From the NCBI GenBank assembly GCA_032716605.1, contig CM064571.1, forward strand, positions 10,670,405 through 10,734,404: a stretch of DNA of 64,000 nucleotides, read 5' to 3'. A program made the translations under genes and the position numbers. The notes beneath the pieces were generated by a model that ran no database searches, had not been told where the DNA came from, and was given only the letters and a program-made list of their open reading frames with translations. Shown one piece after another: positions 9,926-20,480 of the stretch. This DNA comes from Paralithodes platypus. Its lineage: Eukaryota; Arthropoda; Malacostraca; Decapoda; Lithodidae. The stretch's first letter is position 1; every line of letters begins with the position of its first letter.

Positions 9926-11572
9926 GTGAGTTTTGATCCAGCGGCTCTTCTTGGCGACTCAGTATTAGCTCCAAAGATGAGCTCCGGAGTGGCCCCAGAA
10001 CCTGTCCCCCCTAGTGACATGGTAGGGCGTGATGGCACTCTGCGACAGAGTAGTTCCCAGGTGGAGGAGAGTTGTGGGAACGGCGCTATTGAACTCGAGG
10101 ACGGGGAAGCATTTCATGTGCACCTGGCGAAGGAGTTTGTGAGGCAACCACCTGAGCAGCCTACTGTCCCTGTGTTGGTCTGCAGCAGCCAAGGTGGAGA
10201 AGGAGAGGGGGGCAGTGGGGCACAGGTGGAGGAGAGTTGGGATTGTCATGTCTCGGCGGAGCAGTGGGAGGGGGACACGAGTCAGGTGGCTGTGGAAACG
10301 CTAGAGCACCTGCCTGAGCAGCAGTGTGCAGCGCTCCAGCACCTGCTCGGTTCATACCCCACTGTTTGTGCCGAGCACCCAGGCCTCACAACTCATGCGG
10401 TGCACGAGGTTCCGCTGGCAGGTCACTTGAGTGTTAGTCAGCCGTTGGCCTCGTTGTTGCAGTGGTTCAAGGTGGGCGACGAGGCTTTGGCATGGTTGTC
10501 AGGTCAGGGTCGACCCATGGCTGCCAAGGGTGGTGGTCAGAATGAGGACATTGAGCAGATTGGTGAGGTTGGCTGTGGAGTGGATGCGCCCAGTCGTCGC
10601 ATAGCCTCCCAATGCTGCTCTAGTAATATGCAACAGCCCTACCATAGACCGACTGTATCTGGCCATGTCGCTGAAGGCGGTGATGCTGCGCAGGCAGATG
10701 TAGTCGCAAGGAATGCGGGGGTGCGCATGTACGGTATCGGCGGGGAAGCCTTAGCAATTATGAACTATGGGGGTGACTGCACAGGTGGTACAGATTGTCC
10801 CTCTCATGACCTGGCTGTTCTAGGGACAAAGGTGGAGAAGGAGGAAGACTATAGTGTAGAAACTGCGGTCTCGGCTGGGTTGTGGGAGGGCAATGAGCAT
10901 GTTGTTCTTCGAGATAAGTTGCAACCTCTTGTTCCTAAGTGCCAAGAGAAGTTGTTTACTAGGCTGTGGCAGTACATCCGCATGTTTGTTGCTTCTCCAG
11001 GCCTGATGTACGGGGTAGAATCCGACATGGAGGCTGGAGACAGTGCAAGGCTCAAGTTAATTCCCTACCGTATAAATCCTGCTCGACAGCCTGTCGTAAA
11101 AGTAGAGCTCGACTACATGTTGGAGAAGGGTATGAGGGATCAAGGATATCGTGAGTTGCCGTTGCCAGTGAGTTTGCAACCTGTGTTAAGTGGCAAGATC
11201 CGTGTGTATGTTGACTGCAAGAGTATGGGTGCATTATCCCTGACAGACGCCTATCCATTACCCAGAGTTGACGACACCATAGACCGCATCGGGGCTGCCT
11301 CGCTCATCACGAAGGTAGAACTAGTGAAAAGTTATTGGCAGGCCCCGTTGCCGGAGAGAGCGAAGAGAAGTGCCAGTCTTGTGATGAACTGGGCAGTTTA
11401 TCAGTGTCAGGTGTTGTTTTGTTGCCGGAACACAAGTTGGATGTGTGGCATGTTAAGGGCACTGATAATGTTGTGGCTGATTGTTTGTCACGGGAGGGAA
11501 TGTCTTAAGGAGCACCCTCGCCGTCCAGTCAGTGTGTGTTTGAGTGGAGAAAAACCAGGCTTGCCCCTGTAG
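9926..11572 (+). pseudogene. Element A pol remnant (integrase lost, RT core deleted)
   Basis: Same frame as the protease, after the stop at 9866. It has a linker, scraps of a pre-RT segment (PTVCAEHPGLTTHAVHEV) and of an integrase zinc domain (PLAGHLSV), then low-similarity sequence. From 10880 it matches element C: a second pre-RT block (FVASPGLMYGVESD), LIPYRINPARQPVVK, YVDCKS, DAYPLPRVDDTIDRIG and LITKVELVKSYWQAPL. In most gypsy RTs the VEL position is L-D-L, so the first catalytic Asp appears replaced by Glu. After ERAKRSASL the RT core with its YxDD box is gone, and an out-of-frame RNase H tail (HKLDVWHVKGTDNVVAD) follows. Cannot encode RT. Confidence 0.75.
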
Positions 11573-11927
11573 AGCAGCCGTCAAAAACAACATTAAAATT
11601 AAATAAAAAAAATCACATAAAAACTCTTTTTTTTTATAGTTAATTGTAAGTTGCCAATGTTGTAGCTAAAGTCCTAAGTTAAACCTGTCTTTCACTTAGT
11701 AGGCTGGGCTCTGTGAAGCTCGCTCAGGGAGCATAGCAGGCTAAATTATACTATTGTGTTTGGGAGGGGTTGTAAGATTTTCTTTATGCTAATATGTTGT
11801 TTTATTTAAGATTGAGCTTTGCATTTCATTTCTGGTGGAGTGGCTAGGTGTGGCGGGTCTTGTCGGCATTCTGCCTTGTCAGATATGGTGCTCGCCTAAT
11901 GTTGAGCGTCCCATATCTTGCGCGGGG
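11573..11927 (+). other. Element A 3' non-coding region and polypurine tract
   Basis: AT-rich 3' region shared with element C (41830-42198). It ends in GCGCGGGG immediately before the 3' LTR, a short and weak polypurine tract. Confidence 0.6.
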
Positions 11928-13712
11928 TGTGACGTCTACCAGCGTTGGCAGAATCACCTCTCGTTAGCCACTAGCACTCGCCAGGGACATCGAAATGGGC
12001 TAGTTATCCGAGAATGTTGTTCTTTCTTTCCTAGTAATCGCATTGTCACAGACAGTCCAGTGGTGATCTTTGTTTTCGTCTGTGACAATGGGTTATATTT
12101 TATATCAACAGTAGTGATAATAGTACCAGCGTGGGAATGAGAAAGACTTTCAGAGCGAGAAGGTAGTGAGTGTCTGAGTCACGGGTGCATTCCTGTCTCT
12201 CGCTCGCCATTGGCCGGCGTGTCTGGCTGTGTCACGTGACACCTGCTGTCTTGTGACGTATCGGCCCGTGATTGGCCGATCATCGCGCCTTTGCGGGCTC
12301 CTGTGTAACTTGCCTCCTCCATGAGAGTCCCCAGGAGCTGTCCTCGTCAGGACAGGCTTGGCGCCCGTGCTTCTAACATCCCTTTGCATACTCTCTCCCG
12401 ATCACCCCCTTTACCACTGTTTCTCTCACTCGATTCTCTCTTTCCATACTCTAACCTTTATTAGCTGCACAACACTCCCCTTGGGTTCTGCATACGGTTT
12501 CCATAGCCGGCCCATTGTATTGCATGCGCCGTCCTCAGAGATATTTACATGTACTTAGAATAGGTTTGAGGGTTCTTAGTTAGTATAGGTTAAGAACTTA
12601 GTGTGTCTCCATTATTAATTTAGTGTTTCTGCTCTTTTATTTAATGCTAGACTGGGATAAGGTAACTGTAGTCGTTGTCTCCGATGTGTGTACGGTTTGC
12701 CTATACCTACACGACTTCGACCGGTCCTGTGGTAGCCTGGGTTGTCTTTTCGGTTGCATCCTTTGTGAGTGCAGCATTGTGTTGACTGAGGGTTTTGGTC
12801 TGTACCAGTTCCACACTTTTCTGCCTCTTTGCTTGTCTTTAGAGGGTCGCCAGGATAGAACCAGATACTTGTGATCTGGATCTATCAAGAGAGCCCCCTT
12901 GTCAATTAACGTAACTTAAAGGATGCAGTCTTAAGGACATCGCTAGGCTACGAGCCTGTCTTGCTCAACCCCAGTTCCTTACCTAGAGTATCCCAGCTAG
13001 ACATTATTAATCGAGTAGACACTTGTTAGTATTTAATATAAGCTCTTTGATATGTGCGCATTATTATTCACAGCATTTATTAGTCTAGGTTGTTGCAGAG
13101 CCGCACAACCATAGCAGACTGTTTCGTTGATGAGGAAGTACTTTTTTAGTGTCGAGCATTGCTACCGTTGCGCATTTATAGTATTCTCGTGTCAGTTAAC
13201 ATTATATGTCCTATATTTTAGAGTATTCGATTTACACGTGTGGTGTCCTGCCTCCTGCCTTTATATAGTTCAAGATTAGTACGAACATCTTATGAGCATC
13301 AGACTTTCTTCAGAAGTTTCCAGGTCTATGCTGTAGGACTATACTTCACTTTCTTTCAGATAGGAGTGAAGAGTTTATTGTTGTTTAGAGTAACTGTATT
13401 GAAGCATCTTTTATTGTATTAAATCTTGCAGTGATTTAATTGATCTTTCCATAGATTCCTTTTATGCATTTTAACGTAACTTGCATCTTGTTTGTTATCA
13501 GGCTATACCAGTGTGGGTTAGCCTGAAGTAGAGTACATTTATGCCCAGTTAAGGATACCCCGCTATCGCAGATTAACTCTGGAGGGTATAGGTGTTTTGT
13601 TCGCCGGCATATAAGTTCGAGGGTTTGGATCTAGCGTACCGTTGTTGCATAGTGCCCTATTATAGTCCAATCATTAAGTGCCCTTGTTTTATCCGTAGTC
13701 CCGGTCGTAACA
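11928..13712 (+). repeat. 3' LTR of element A
   Basis: 1785 bp, near-identical to 5265-7530 minus the MITE. It carries the 12-bp palindrome at 12230-12241 and the empty TTAA site at about 12914. Ends ...GTAACA, followed by the target duplication AGAT. Confidence 0.92.
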
Positions 13713-14087
13713 AGATGTCTACAAACGTGACTATGAAAAGTTTACCATGGCTATGGGAAAAGGTCCCATTACGTCGAGGGAGAGTGTCTGGAATAGCTTA
13801 TGTGCTGAAATAGTTCCTGCTGGTCCTGCTGGTCTACATCTATCCTTTCCTATAGCACAGGGTTTGCAAGCTTCTGTGACTCTTTTTGCAATACCAGACG
13901 GGTTGATGGTCCAGTATTGATCCTGGAAGACTTTGAGCATTTTCTTTTGTCCTAAATGATTTCCATTTCCTTCGTGAATCGATATCATGTATTCTTGGGC
14001 TATACTTGGTTCTAGAACTACATGTCCTGATTCTGTGGTAAGTTAGTCACCCCAACGGCTAAGATGTTGGAAGATGTGTTTTGGAAT
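13713..14087 (-). pseudogene. Gypsy element B: integrase N-terminal zinc domain and start of core
   Basis: Minus-strand reading: ESGHVVLEPSIAQEYMISIH leads into an HHCC zinc domain (HEGNGNHLGQKKML ... CKPCAIGK). The start of the catalytic core follows, with its first Asp in LSLDVMGPFP. A one-base frame change near 13735 precedes the FIVTFVDI strand. At 13713 the coding sequence is cut by element A and resumes at 5264. Catalyses cDNA insertion in the intact family. Confidence 0.85.
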
Positions 14088-14598
14088 CTATTTCGGCTTG
14101 GTTTTCTTTTCCCAAGATTGAAGTAGAGTCGGTTCTGGGGGCGTCGTGGTCACAGATGTTGTTATGCTGGCTAGGGCACTTTGTTGCAAAGCAGCGAGAT
14201 TGGTGGGTATTTGTTCTGGTACGGGAAGGCGGGAGAGAGCGTCGGCGTTCGTATGTAACTTACCAGGTCGATAATGAATGACAAAATCATACTCTTCTAA
14301 TGTCTCTCTCCAACGTACTAATAAAGCTGAATTGGTTTCGCATTTTCTAAGCCATTGTAGGGATTGGTGGTCTGTTATTATGTCAAGTTTTGCTCCTAAG
14401 ACAAACAAACGGAAATGGCTTAGTGCCCAGATAATACCTAAACATTCTCTCTTGGTGGCTGCATAATTTTGTTGGGCGGTGTTTAGGATTGAGCTGGCAT
14501 AAGCAATGACATGTTCTTTTCCGTCTTGCACTTGAGCTAATACGGCTCCAATGGCATATAGGGATACGTCGGTATACAGACGAAAAGGCTGTTGGTAA
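14088..14598 (-). pseudogene. Gypsy element B: RNase H domain
   Basis: Minus strand. The start (RLYTDVSLYAIGAVLAQ, with the first Asp) is followed by EHVIAYASSILNTAQQNY, the ATKRECLGIIWAL helix with Glu, DIITDHQSLQWL, and the end motif GKLHTNADALSRLP. This is the typical gypsy RNase H placed after RT. A frameshift at about 14600 separates it from RT. Confidence 0.88.
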
Positions 14599-15172
14599 TC
14601 AGGAAAAAGATACTGTGGGAGCTTGAACTAGTTTGTCTTTTAAGGTTTCAAATGCTATATTTCTTTTGTGTGTCCATACGAATTCTGTGTCTCTATGAGT
14701 TAGCTGATGAAGTGGTCTGGCTATTTCTGCAAAGTTAGGGATAAAACGGCGGTAATAGGTGGCTAATCCGAGAAATGATCTTATCCCTTTGGCTGTGGTG
14801 GGGGGTTGTTGTTTTTGAATGGCTGATAAGTTCTGGGGATCAGGTGATATACCTTTGTCAGAGATAACGTGACCCAAAAAGTCTACCGAGTTTCTGGCAA
14901 TCTCGCATTTGGAAGGTTTGAGTTTTAACCCAGCATCCCTGATACGTTGTAATACTTGACGGAGTCTGTGGAGATGTTCGGGCCAAGTTCCTGAGTACAC
15001 AATTACATCATCCAGGTACGCGAGGCAAGTTTCCCAAGTTAGTCCTTTTAATACGGACTCCATGAGTTGGGAGAACGTGGCTGGGCCATTACATAATCCA
15101 AACGGTAACTCGTTGAACTCGTATAGATGTCCTCCGCTGGTTGAGAAAGCTGTTTTTTGTTGGTGTTCTGCT
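14599..15172 (-). pseudogene. Gypsy element B: RT catalytic half
   Basis: Minus strand from the piggyBac junction: QQKTAFSTSGGHLYEFNELP, FGLCNGPATFSQLM, the YLDD box (CLAYLDDVIVYSGTWPEHL), KPSKCEIARNSVDFLGHVIS and the connection LGLATYYRRFIPNF. This part is open. The N-terminal half lies at 19799 onwards, separated by a piggyBac insertion at TTAA 15173-15176. Confidence 0.9.
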
Positions 15173-15182
15173 TTAACCCCTC

Positions 15183-15255
15183 CAACCCGGATGGGCTCTT
15201 GAACGCCCATAACAACCTCGGCCCGCGCAACCCGGAAGGGCTCTTGAACGCCCAT
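15183..15255 (+). repeat. Paired 28-bp subterminal repeats of the piggyBac left end
   Basis: 15183-15210 and 15228-15255 share 27 of 28 bases (CAACCCGG[A]TGGGCTCTTG...). They start 6 bases inside the left terminus, 45 bases apart. The position suits transposase-binding repeats, which is inference. Confidence 0.7.
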
Positions 15256-15369
15256 TGCTTGCATGCGTGCTTTCGAATGCCGCGCGTACATTTTCGGTAT
15301 CGTGGGACGGTAGGTGGCGCCACCAGGCGTAAACTCCGCCACAGCAACAGTATCTACCCCGACGCCATC

Positions 15370-18255
15370 ATGGACAGTACGCCAAATAGTGATTCCGCTG
15401 TGTCCGATACCGTGCTTCCTACGACGCCCTTGCTTGTTCGTCGCGCCTTACCCCGACGCCATCGCCTAAATGTGTTATCTCCCGGAGGTATTGAGACGAC
15501 ATTGAGACTTTATGAGCGAGCTGATGCCAAGCATAATGTTGATGATGAAGTCAGTGACGACTCCAGTAATTATAAGTCGAGTGATTATGGCCATGAGAGT
15601 GATAAAGAAGAGCAATTCCTGGGATTTGCGAGAGAACATGACAGTGATGAGAGTGATGAAGGTGATGTACCAGTTGTTGAGGAAGCTGGTTTACCTAAAG
15701 ACAGTGAACTTGAGAGAGTGAGCGAGTGGGAGAGTTCAAGGTCACTCACCAAATTTCGCTTAAGTGACACGACGCCAAGCCCTTCCCCTGGTAAATCGCC
15801 TTTCAAGCTACATTTGTATAAGCAGAAAATACTTGAGAAGGCGGCTGCGGCAGCTAGGGAACAAGCAAAACTACTTGGTGAGGATGAGGCTGTGAGTGAG
15901 GGTCAGCGTGGTGACCCTTCTCGTCCGCCATTGTCTCCCTTATCTACCCACGCCACCCAAGATGACCCGGATGCCCCGCATTCTTCCCCACCACCCCCAC
16001 CATTGCCAAGGGTTGAGGACCCCACACTTTCGGCCTATTTGCCTCCTAGGTCCCCCGACAGGAGACATACTGCTGCCGAAAAGGGGAAAGGTAGGAAATA
16101 TACCAAGAAAATTAAGAAAAGTAAGAGAGTTTTGTTCGAGGCTCCCGCGGCGTCCACCCCGGCCGGCCCCAGCCATACGTCCCCGCAACTTTCCCCACGG
16201 TCCTCCCCACCTCTCCCGCCTTCAACATGTCTTCCTGAAGAAGTCTTTGAGCTCGCATCACCAATACCTGGCCCTAGTGACAGTGAAACATTGCTTTCTG
16301 TCACTCGTCGCAGGCCAAGGAGCCCGGGACCTCGGGGGGACACAGCCTCACCTGCCACTCCTTCCCCACCTCGCCCACCCGCACGCCGCCCACGCATCAC
16401 TGGTTCCCCGCCAGATTATGTGGGGGCCACTGATGATGAAGGGCACCTCTCTGAAGACTCTGGCCATGATTACATAGGTCCACCGTCAGGGCAAGATGAC
16501 CACTCTGACGATGACTATATGGACATCGACGACCCTCGACCCATCCGCTTGGCCCGGCGTCGTGCTGCCCGTCGTGCTGCCCACCGCCCTGGCCGCCGCC
16601 CTCGCCGCCCTAGGGCGCGCGCCTCCCGAGTTGGCCGTGGGCGTGCTGGGCCACCAGCTGGAGCTCCTCGTCAGCGTAGACACGACCCATTCTACGTTTT
16701 TCAGTGGCAAGACGTAGTTGATGAGGATGCATACAACCCTGATGTGCCAGCTTTTGATGAGGTACTGGAGGGTTCAGGCGTTACCCCCAATTTTCCTGCA
16801 GGCCCCAATGCTCCACCACACGAACTGTTTGAGGCCTTCTTTGATGAGGAGGTGGTAGGCTATGTTGTCAAAGAGACAAATAAGCAGCACCAATTCCAGG
16901 TCCACTTTTTGGGAAAGGTGACCAAGGGCCACATGAGGCAGTGGACCCCAGTGACTCATAATGAGTTCATGGTGTTCCTGGCACTCACCATGCTAATGCC
17001 TCATGTCAAGAAGCATAGGCTGCCTGACTATTGGATCACCAATGATCTGATATCCACCCCTGCCTTCGGGAAATATATGTCTCGCGACCGGTACCTTGAT
17101 ATCCTCGCAGCGCTCCATCTTGTCACCAACCTTGACGTCCACCTCCCAGACAAGCTGTGGAAGATTAGGACGTTGTATGAGATGATGCGAGAACGCTTCA
17201 CCTCCTACTTCAAGCCCTTCCGCAAGGTCGTCATTGACGAGTCTCTTGTGCTGTTCCGGGGAAAACTCAGCTTCCGGCAGTACATCCCCTCAAAAAGACA
17301 TCGCTTTGGCATAAAATTCTTTGTGCTGTGCGACTGCCAAACTGGCTATGTCCTGGACTTCCTGGTCTACAGCGGGAAGGAAGGGGACTTGCTTGTGGAC
17401 CCCCTCATTGGCTTTGGCGGAGCAGTGGTGCAAGCCATGATGGACCGCTACTTTCATAAGAATCACGTCCTCTACACGGACAATTATTACACGTCCCCCA
17501 CTCTCTCACAGTACCTGCATGAGCGCAAGACGGGGACTGTAGGCACAGTACGAGGGAAAAGGAAGGGCATGCCACCTTTCCCTCCAAAGACCAAAAAAGG
17601 TGATGTGTTCAAGAAGAAGTCGGGGCCCATTCTGGCTATCCACTGGCACGACCAGCGGAAGGTCAACCTCCTGACCACCATCCACAAGGGGGAAATGGTG
17701 GAGACTGGCAAGGTGGATCGCCGCACCCAGGCCAGGGTGACCAAGCCCGATGCTGTCCTGGACTACAACATCAACATGAGGCTGGTGGACAAGTCCGACA
17801 TGCAGATAGGCTTCATTGACTGCCTGCGTACCTCGTGCAGATGGTACAAAAAGTTCTTTCTGCATATGGTGGACATGTCAGTTCTGAATGCCTACAACAT
17901 ATACAAGCTTCGGAATGTGAACACACCCATGAAGTTCAATAGCCTGCGGAGGTTCCAAAAGCAGGTGTTGACGGAGCTCCTGGAGAAGTATGCTATGCCA
18001 CAGAGGGCAGTGGCACATCCTGGGCCCGCCGTTATTGACCGCTTGCAGTCTGCTCAATACTTGACTAGGCACAGGCTTGGTTCCCTGCCTCAGAATGAAT
18101 CCGGAAGAACACAGCAGAAGCGGTGCCATGTCTGCTACAACAGCAGGGTGAAGCCGAGGTCAGGTAAAAAGTCAACCCTGGAGTGTGTGGAGTGCAAGGT
18201 GGCACTCTGTGCTGTAGATTGCTTCTTTGATTACCACTCCAAGCTGGAGTTCTAA
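15370..18255 (+). CDS. piggyBac transposase, intact frame (about 961 aa)
   Basis: Cut-and-paste DNA transposase acting at TTAA. ATG 15370 is chosen because the upstream part of the frame overlaps the TIR and the host RT gene. Residues 1-430 are an unusually long, disordered-looking N-terminus: acidic stretches, then Pro/Ser-rich, then an Arg-rich block (RRRAARRAAHRPGRRPRRPR). A conserved DDE_Tnp_1_7-type core runs from about residue 440 to 860. Catalytic candidates are Asp623 (VVIDESLVLFRGK), Asp704 (LYTDNYYTS) and Asp807 with Asp810 (RLVDKSDMQ). A C-terminal Cys-rich finger (CHVCYN...CVECKVALC) ends the protein. The usual family length is about 550-650 aa, so the N-terminal extension is notable. 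No stops or frameshifts, so the gene could be active. Confidence 0.93.
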   Translation: MDSTPNSDSAVSDTVLPTTPLLVRRALPRRHRLNVLSPGGIETTLRLYERADAKHNVDDEVSDDSSNYKSSDYGHESDKEEQFLGFAREHDSDESDEGDVPVVEEAGLPKDSELERVSEWESSRSLTKFRLSDTTPSPSPGKSPFKLHLYKQKILEKAAAAAREQAKLLGEDEAVSEGQRGDPSRPPLSPLSTHATQDDPDAPHSSPPPPPLPRVEDPTLSAYLPPRSPDRRHTAAEKGKGRKYTKKIKKSKRVLFEAPAASTPAGPSHTSPQLSPRSSPPLPPSTCLPEEVFELASPIPGPSDSETLLSVTRRRPRSPGPRGDTASPATPSPPRPPARRPRITGSPPDYVGATDDEGHLSEDSGHDYIGPPSGQDDHSDDDYMDIDDPRPIRLARRRAARRAAHRPGRRPRRPRARASRVGRGRAGPPAGAPRQRRHDPFYVFQWQDVVDEDAYNPDVPAFDEVLEGSGVTPNFPAGPNAPPHELFEAFFDEEVVGYVVKETNKQHQFQVHFLGKVTKGHMRQWTPVTHNEFMVFLALTMLMPHVKKHRLPDYWITNDLISTPAFGKYMSRDRYLDILAALHLVTNLDVHLPDKLWKIRTLYEMMRERFTSYFKPFRKVVIDESLVLFRGKLSFRQYIPSKRHRFGIKFFVLCDCQTGYVLDFLVYSGKEGDLLVDPLIGFGGAVVQAMMDRYFHKNHVLYTDNYYTSPTLSQYLHERKTGTVGTVRGKRKGMPPFPPKTKKGDVFKKKSGPILAIHWHDQRKVNLLTTIHKGEMVETGKVDRRTQARVTKPDAVLDYNINMRLVDKSDMQIGFIDCLRTSCRWYKKFFLHMVDMSVLNAYNIYKLRNVNTPMKFNSLRRFQKQVLTELLEKYAMPQRAVAHPGPAVIDRLQSAQYLTRHRLGSLPQNESGRTQQKRCHVCYNSRVKPRSGKKSTLECVECKVALCAVDCFFDYHSKLEF

Positions 18256-18524
18256 TAATCATACTGAAATTGCCAAATAAAATGACAATATGTACACTAT
18301 AATTATATATAGGCAAAAAGTGGAAGAAAACCAATGTATTGTAATACAAAAGTCATGTATTATGAGAACATTGATACAAATACAATTACACCATAATAAT
18401 ATGTGAAAGTGACACATATGTATATACCAAGTGACATTCATATGATTAGAACCTATAGAAATATAGAAATCAGTGAAAAAAGACACAATAAATTGTATAT
18501 AAATCGTTTACAAATCATATAACT

Positions 18525-19395
18525 AAGTGAAAGTGACACAAGACCTAATATTTGATGGCCAAAGTATAATAAACACCTGTGATAACGAATAATCAGTGCC
18601 TAATACAACAATAACCTACCTCAATTACTAATAAAATGTACGGTATCGAGTGAAAATGAGCATTATCAGTGACAGTGACACTCTCTAAAGCATATTTGTC
18701 AAAGTGAAAGTGACACAAGACCTAATATTTGATGGCCAAAGTATAATAAACACCTGTGATAACGAATAATCAGTGCCTAATACAACAATAACCTACCTCA
18801 ATTACTAATAAAATGTACGGTATCGAGTGAAAATGAGCATTATCAGTGACAGTGACACTCTCTAAAGCATATTTGTCAAAGTGAAAGTGACACAAGACCT
18901 AATATTTGATGGCCAAAGTATAATAAACACCTGTGATAACGAATAATCAGTGCCTAATACAACAATAACCTACCTCAATTACTAATAAAATGTACGGTAT
19001 CGAGTGAAAATGAGCATTATCAGTGACAGTGACACTCTAAAGCATATTTGTCAAAGTGAAAGTGACACAAGACCTAATATTTGATGGCCAAAGTATAATA
19101 AACACCTGTGATAACGAATAATCAGTGCCTAATACAACAATAACCTACCTCAATTACTAATAAAATGTACGGTATCGAGTGAAAATGAGCATTATCAGTG
19201 ACAGTGACACTCTAAAGCATATTTGTCAAAGTGAAAGTGACACAAGACCTAATATTTGATGGCCAAAGTATAATAAACACCTGTGATAACGAATAATCAG
19301 TGCCTAATACAACAATAAGCTACCTCAATTACTAATAAAATGTACGGTATCGAGTGAAAATTAGCAATATCAGTGACAGTGATACCCTAATAAAC
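18525..19395. repeat. Five-copy 175-177-bp tandem repeat inside piggyBac
   Basis: Unit starts at 18525, 18702, 18879, 19054 and 19229 (AAGTGAAAGTGACACAAGAC...). The first two periods are 177; the later ones are 175 because a CT is lost in ACTCTCTAAAG. Each unit carries GTGAAAGTGACAC and CAGTGACAGTGACAC motifs. It lies between the transposase stop and the right TIR. Confidence 0.95.
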
Positions 19396-19798
19396 ATATT
19401 TTATATAATTGGCCTCAAAATAACTAGAAAATATCAAATAAACATCACATTCTCAATATCAAACACTAAAATCGTCTAAGGGAGATAAATACTTTGGCGC
19501 GGCGAGCGGCTAGGTGCGTCGTAGCCATGGCCGAGGCGACGCGTCCGAACGCGGGAAGAATTTGCCGCCGAAAAGCACTCGTCTTCCCGCGCTCACCATT
19601 ATGCAACCAGAGGGGCTAGAGACCTCTACTCAACGCCATTCGACAGAGGAAGGTTTGTGGAACATTATTCTTTTTTATTTACAACATTACATGACATATT
19701 CATTGACTTACAGAGTAGTTAACATAGGCCAAAGATCGTCAAAACACCCGGTACCGGAGCACAGTCGCAAGCTATAGCCCCCGGGGCTGGAGGGTTAA

Positions 19799-20480
19799 TC
19801 GGAACATGCCATTATCCGGCTTGTAGGTCTAGTGAGGTGAACCATTTGGAGCCATGAAGGGAGTCTAGGGAATCATCTATCCGAGGTAACGGGGTTGCAT
19901 CTTTAATCGTGGCGTCATTAAGGCGGCGGCAATCTACGTAACATCTTGTTGAGCCATCTTTATTTTTTACTAAGACGACTGGTTAGGACCATGGACTGAC
20001 GGAGGGAGTGGCAATTCCGGCGTCTAACATCTCTTGAACTTGCTGTTCCTCTTCTTGCCTTTGCATGGGTTTTTTTCGACGTGAGGGCTGACGAAGGGGT
20101 GGTCCAGTTGTGTGGATGGAGTGTTCCTCTAAGGTAGTTTGTCCTATTTCGGTAGGGGTTTGGGCAGACACATCGCTGAATTCATGCAGGACTTGTTGCA
20201 TTTGTTGAGCTTGCAGGGTAATTAAGGTGTCGGGAATGGTGGGTAGTACAAGAGGGGAGTTATTTTCAACATGAGTGGGGGCAATTTCATCAAAAGTTTC
20301 CAAATCCCCAATGATGAGGCCTTTGGGTAGGGTTAACACGTCATCTGAAATATTTGCTATGAGTATGGAATTTTGGTGTGATGATTTAATGGCTGGCTGA
20401 ATCATGCAACGATCTTGACCAGTAGTGAGTTTGATGGTGGTCAGAATCATGGTATCTTGTGGCATTTGGTGAATCGACAC
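19799..20480 (-). pseudogene. Gypsy element B: protease-RT linker and RT N-terminal half
   Basis: Minus strand 20480 to 19983 is an open linker (LPKGLIIGDLETFDEIAP; EFSDVSAQTPTEIGQTTLEE; pre-RT block EMLDAGIATPSVSPWS). RT then continues after a TAA at about 19983: VKNKDGSTRCYVDCRRLND, ATPLPRIDDSLDSL, WFTSLDLQAG with the first catalytic Asp, then TAA in place of the usual Tyr before WHVPI. It is cut by piggyBac at 19795. The rest of RT is at 14599-15172. Confidence 0.85.

Larger units (their letters stand above)
5265..13712 (+). mobile_element. LTR retrotransposon A (Ty3/gypsy, Gmr1-like), complete but coding-dead
   Basis: Two direct LTRs (5265-7530 and 11928-13712, TGTGAC...GTAACA, TG/CA ends) flank a gag-protease-pol remnant. 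A 4-bp target duplication AGAT lies at 5261-5264 and 13713-13716. The LTRs differ by only a few bases in the stretches compared by eye, apart from a MITE inserted in the left LTR, so insertion was recent. Internally it has frameshifts and a large pol deletion. Element C (35959-43028) is a diverged relative with the same plan. Confidence 0.9.
15177..19794 (+). mobile_element. piggyBac element, apparently complete
   Basis: TTAA at 15173-15176 and 19795-19798 flanks 4618 bp. The left end CCCCTCCAACCCGG and the right end, read inward as CCCTCCAGCCCCGG, form a TIR of about 11-14 bp. Joining the flanks through one TTAA restores the gypsy B RT frame (apart from an older TAA stop at a Tyr position). 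Contents: paired subterminal repeats, one long transposase frame, a five-copy 177-bp tandem array, and a GC-rich right end with an inverted pair (GCGGGAAGA/TCTTCCCGC near 19552 and 19590). Confidence 0.92.

Noticed and set aside
9926..11572. A 548-aa intact open frame as a functional gene
   Set aside because: It is a chimera of linker, RT N-terminus and out-of-frame RNase H sequence; open by chance and by deletion.
15157..15369. Upstream extension of the piggyBac frame
   Set aside because: It overlaps the gypsy RT gene, the TTAA and the TIR; the first plausible start is ATG 15370.
18525..19395. CRISPR-like direct repeats
   Set aside because: The unit is a 177-bp tandem repeat with no alternating spacers, inside a eukaryotic transposon.
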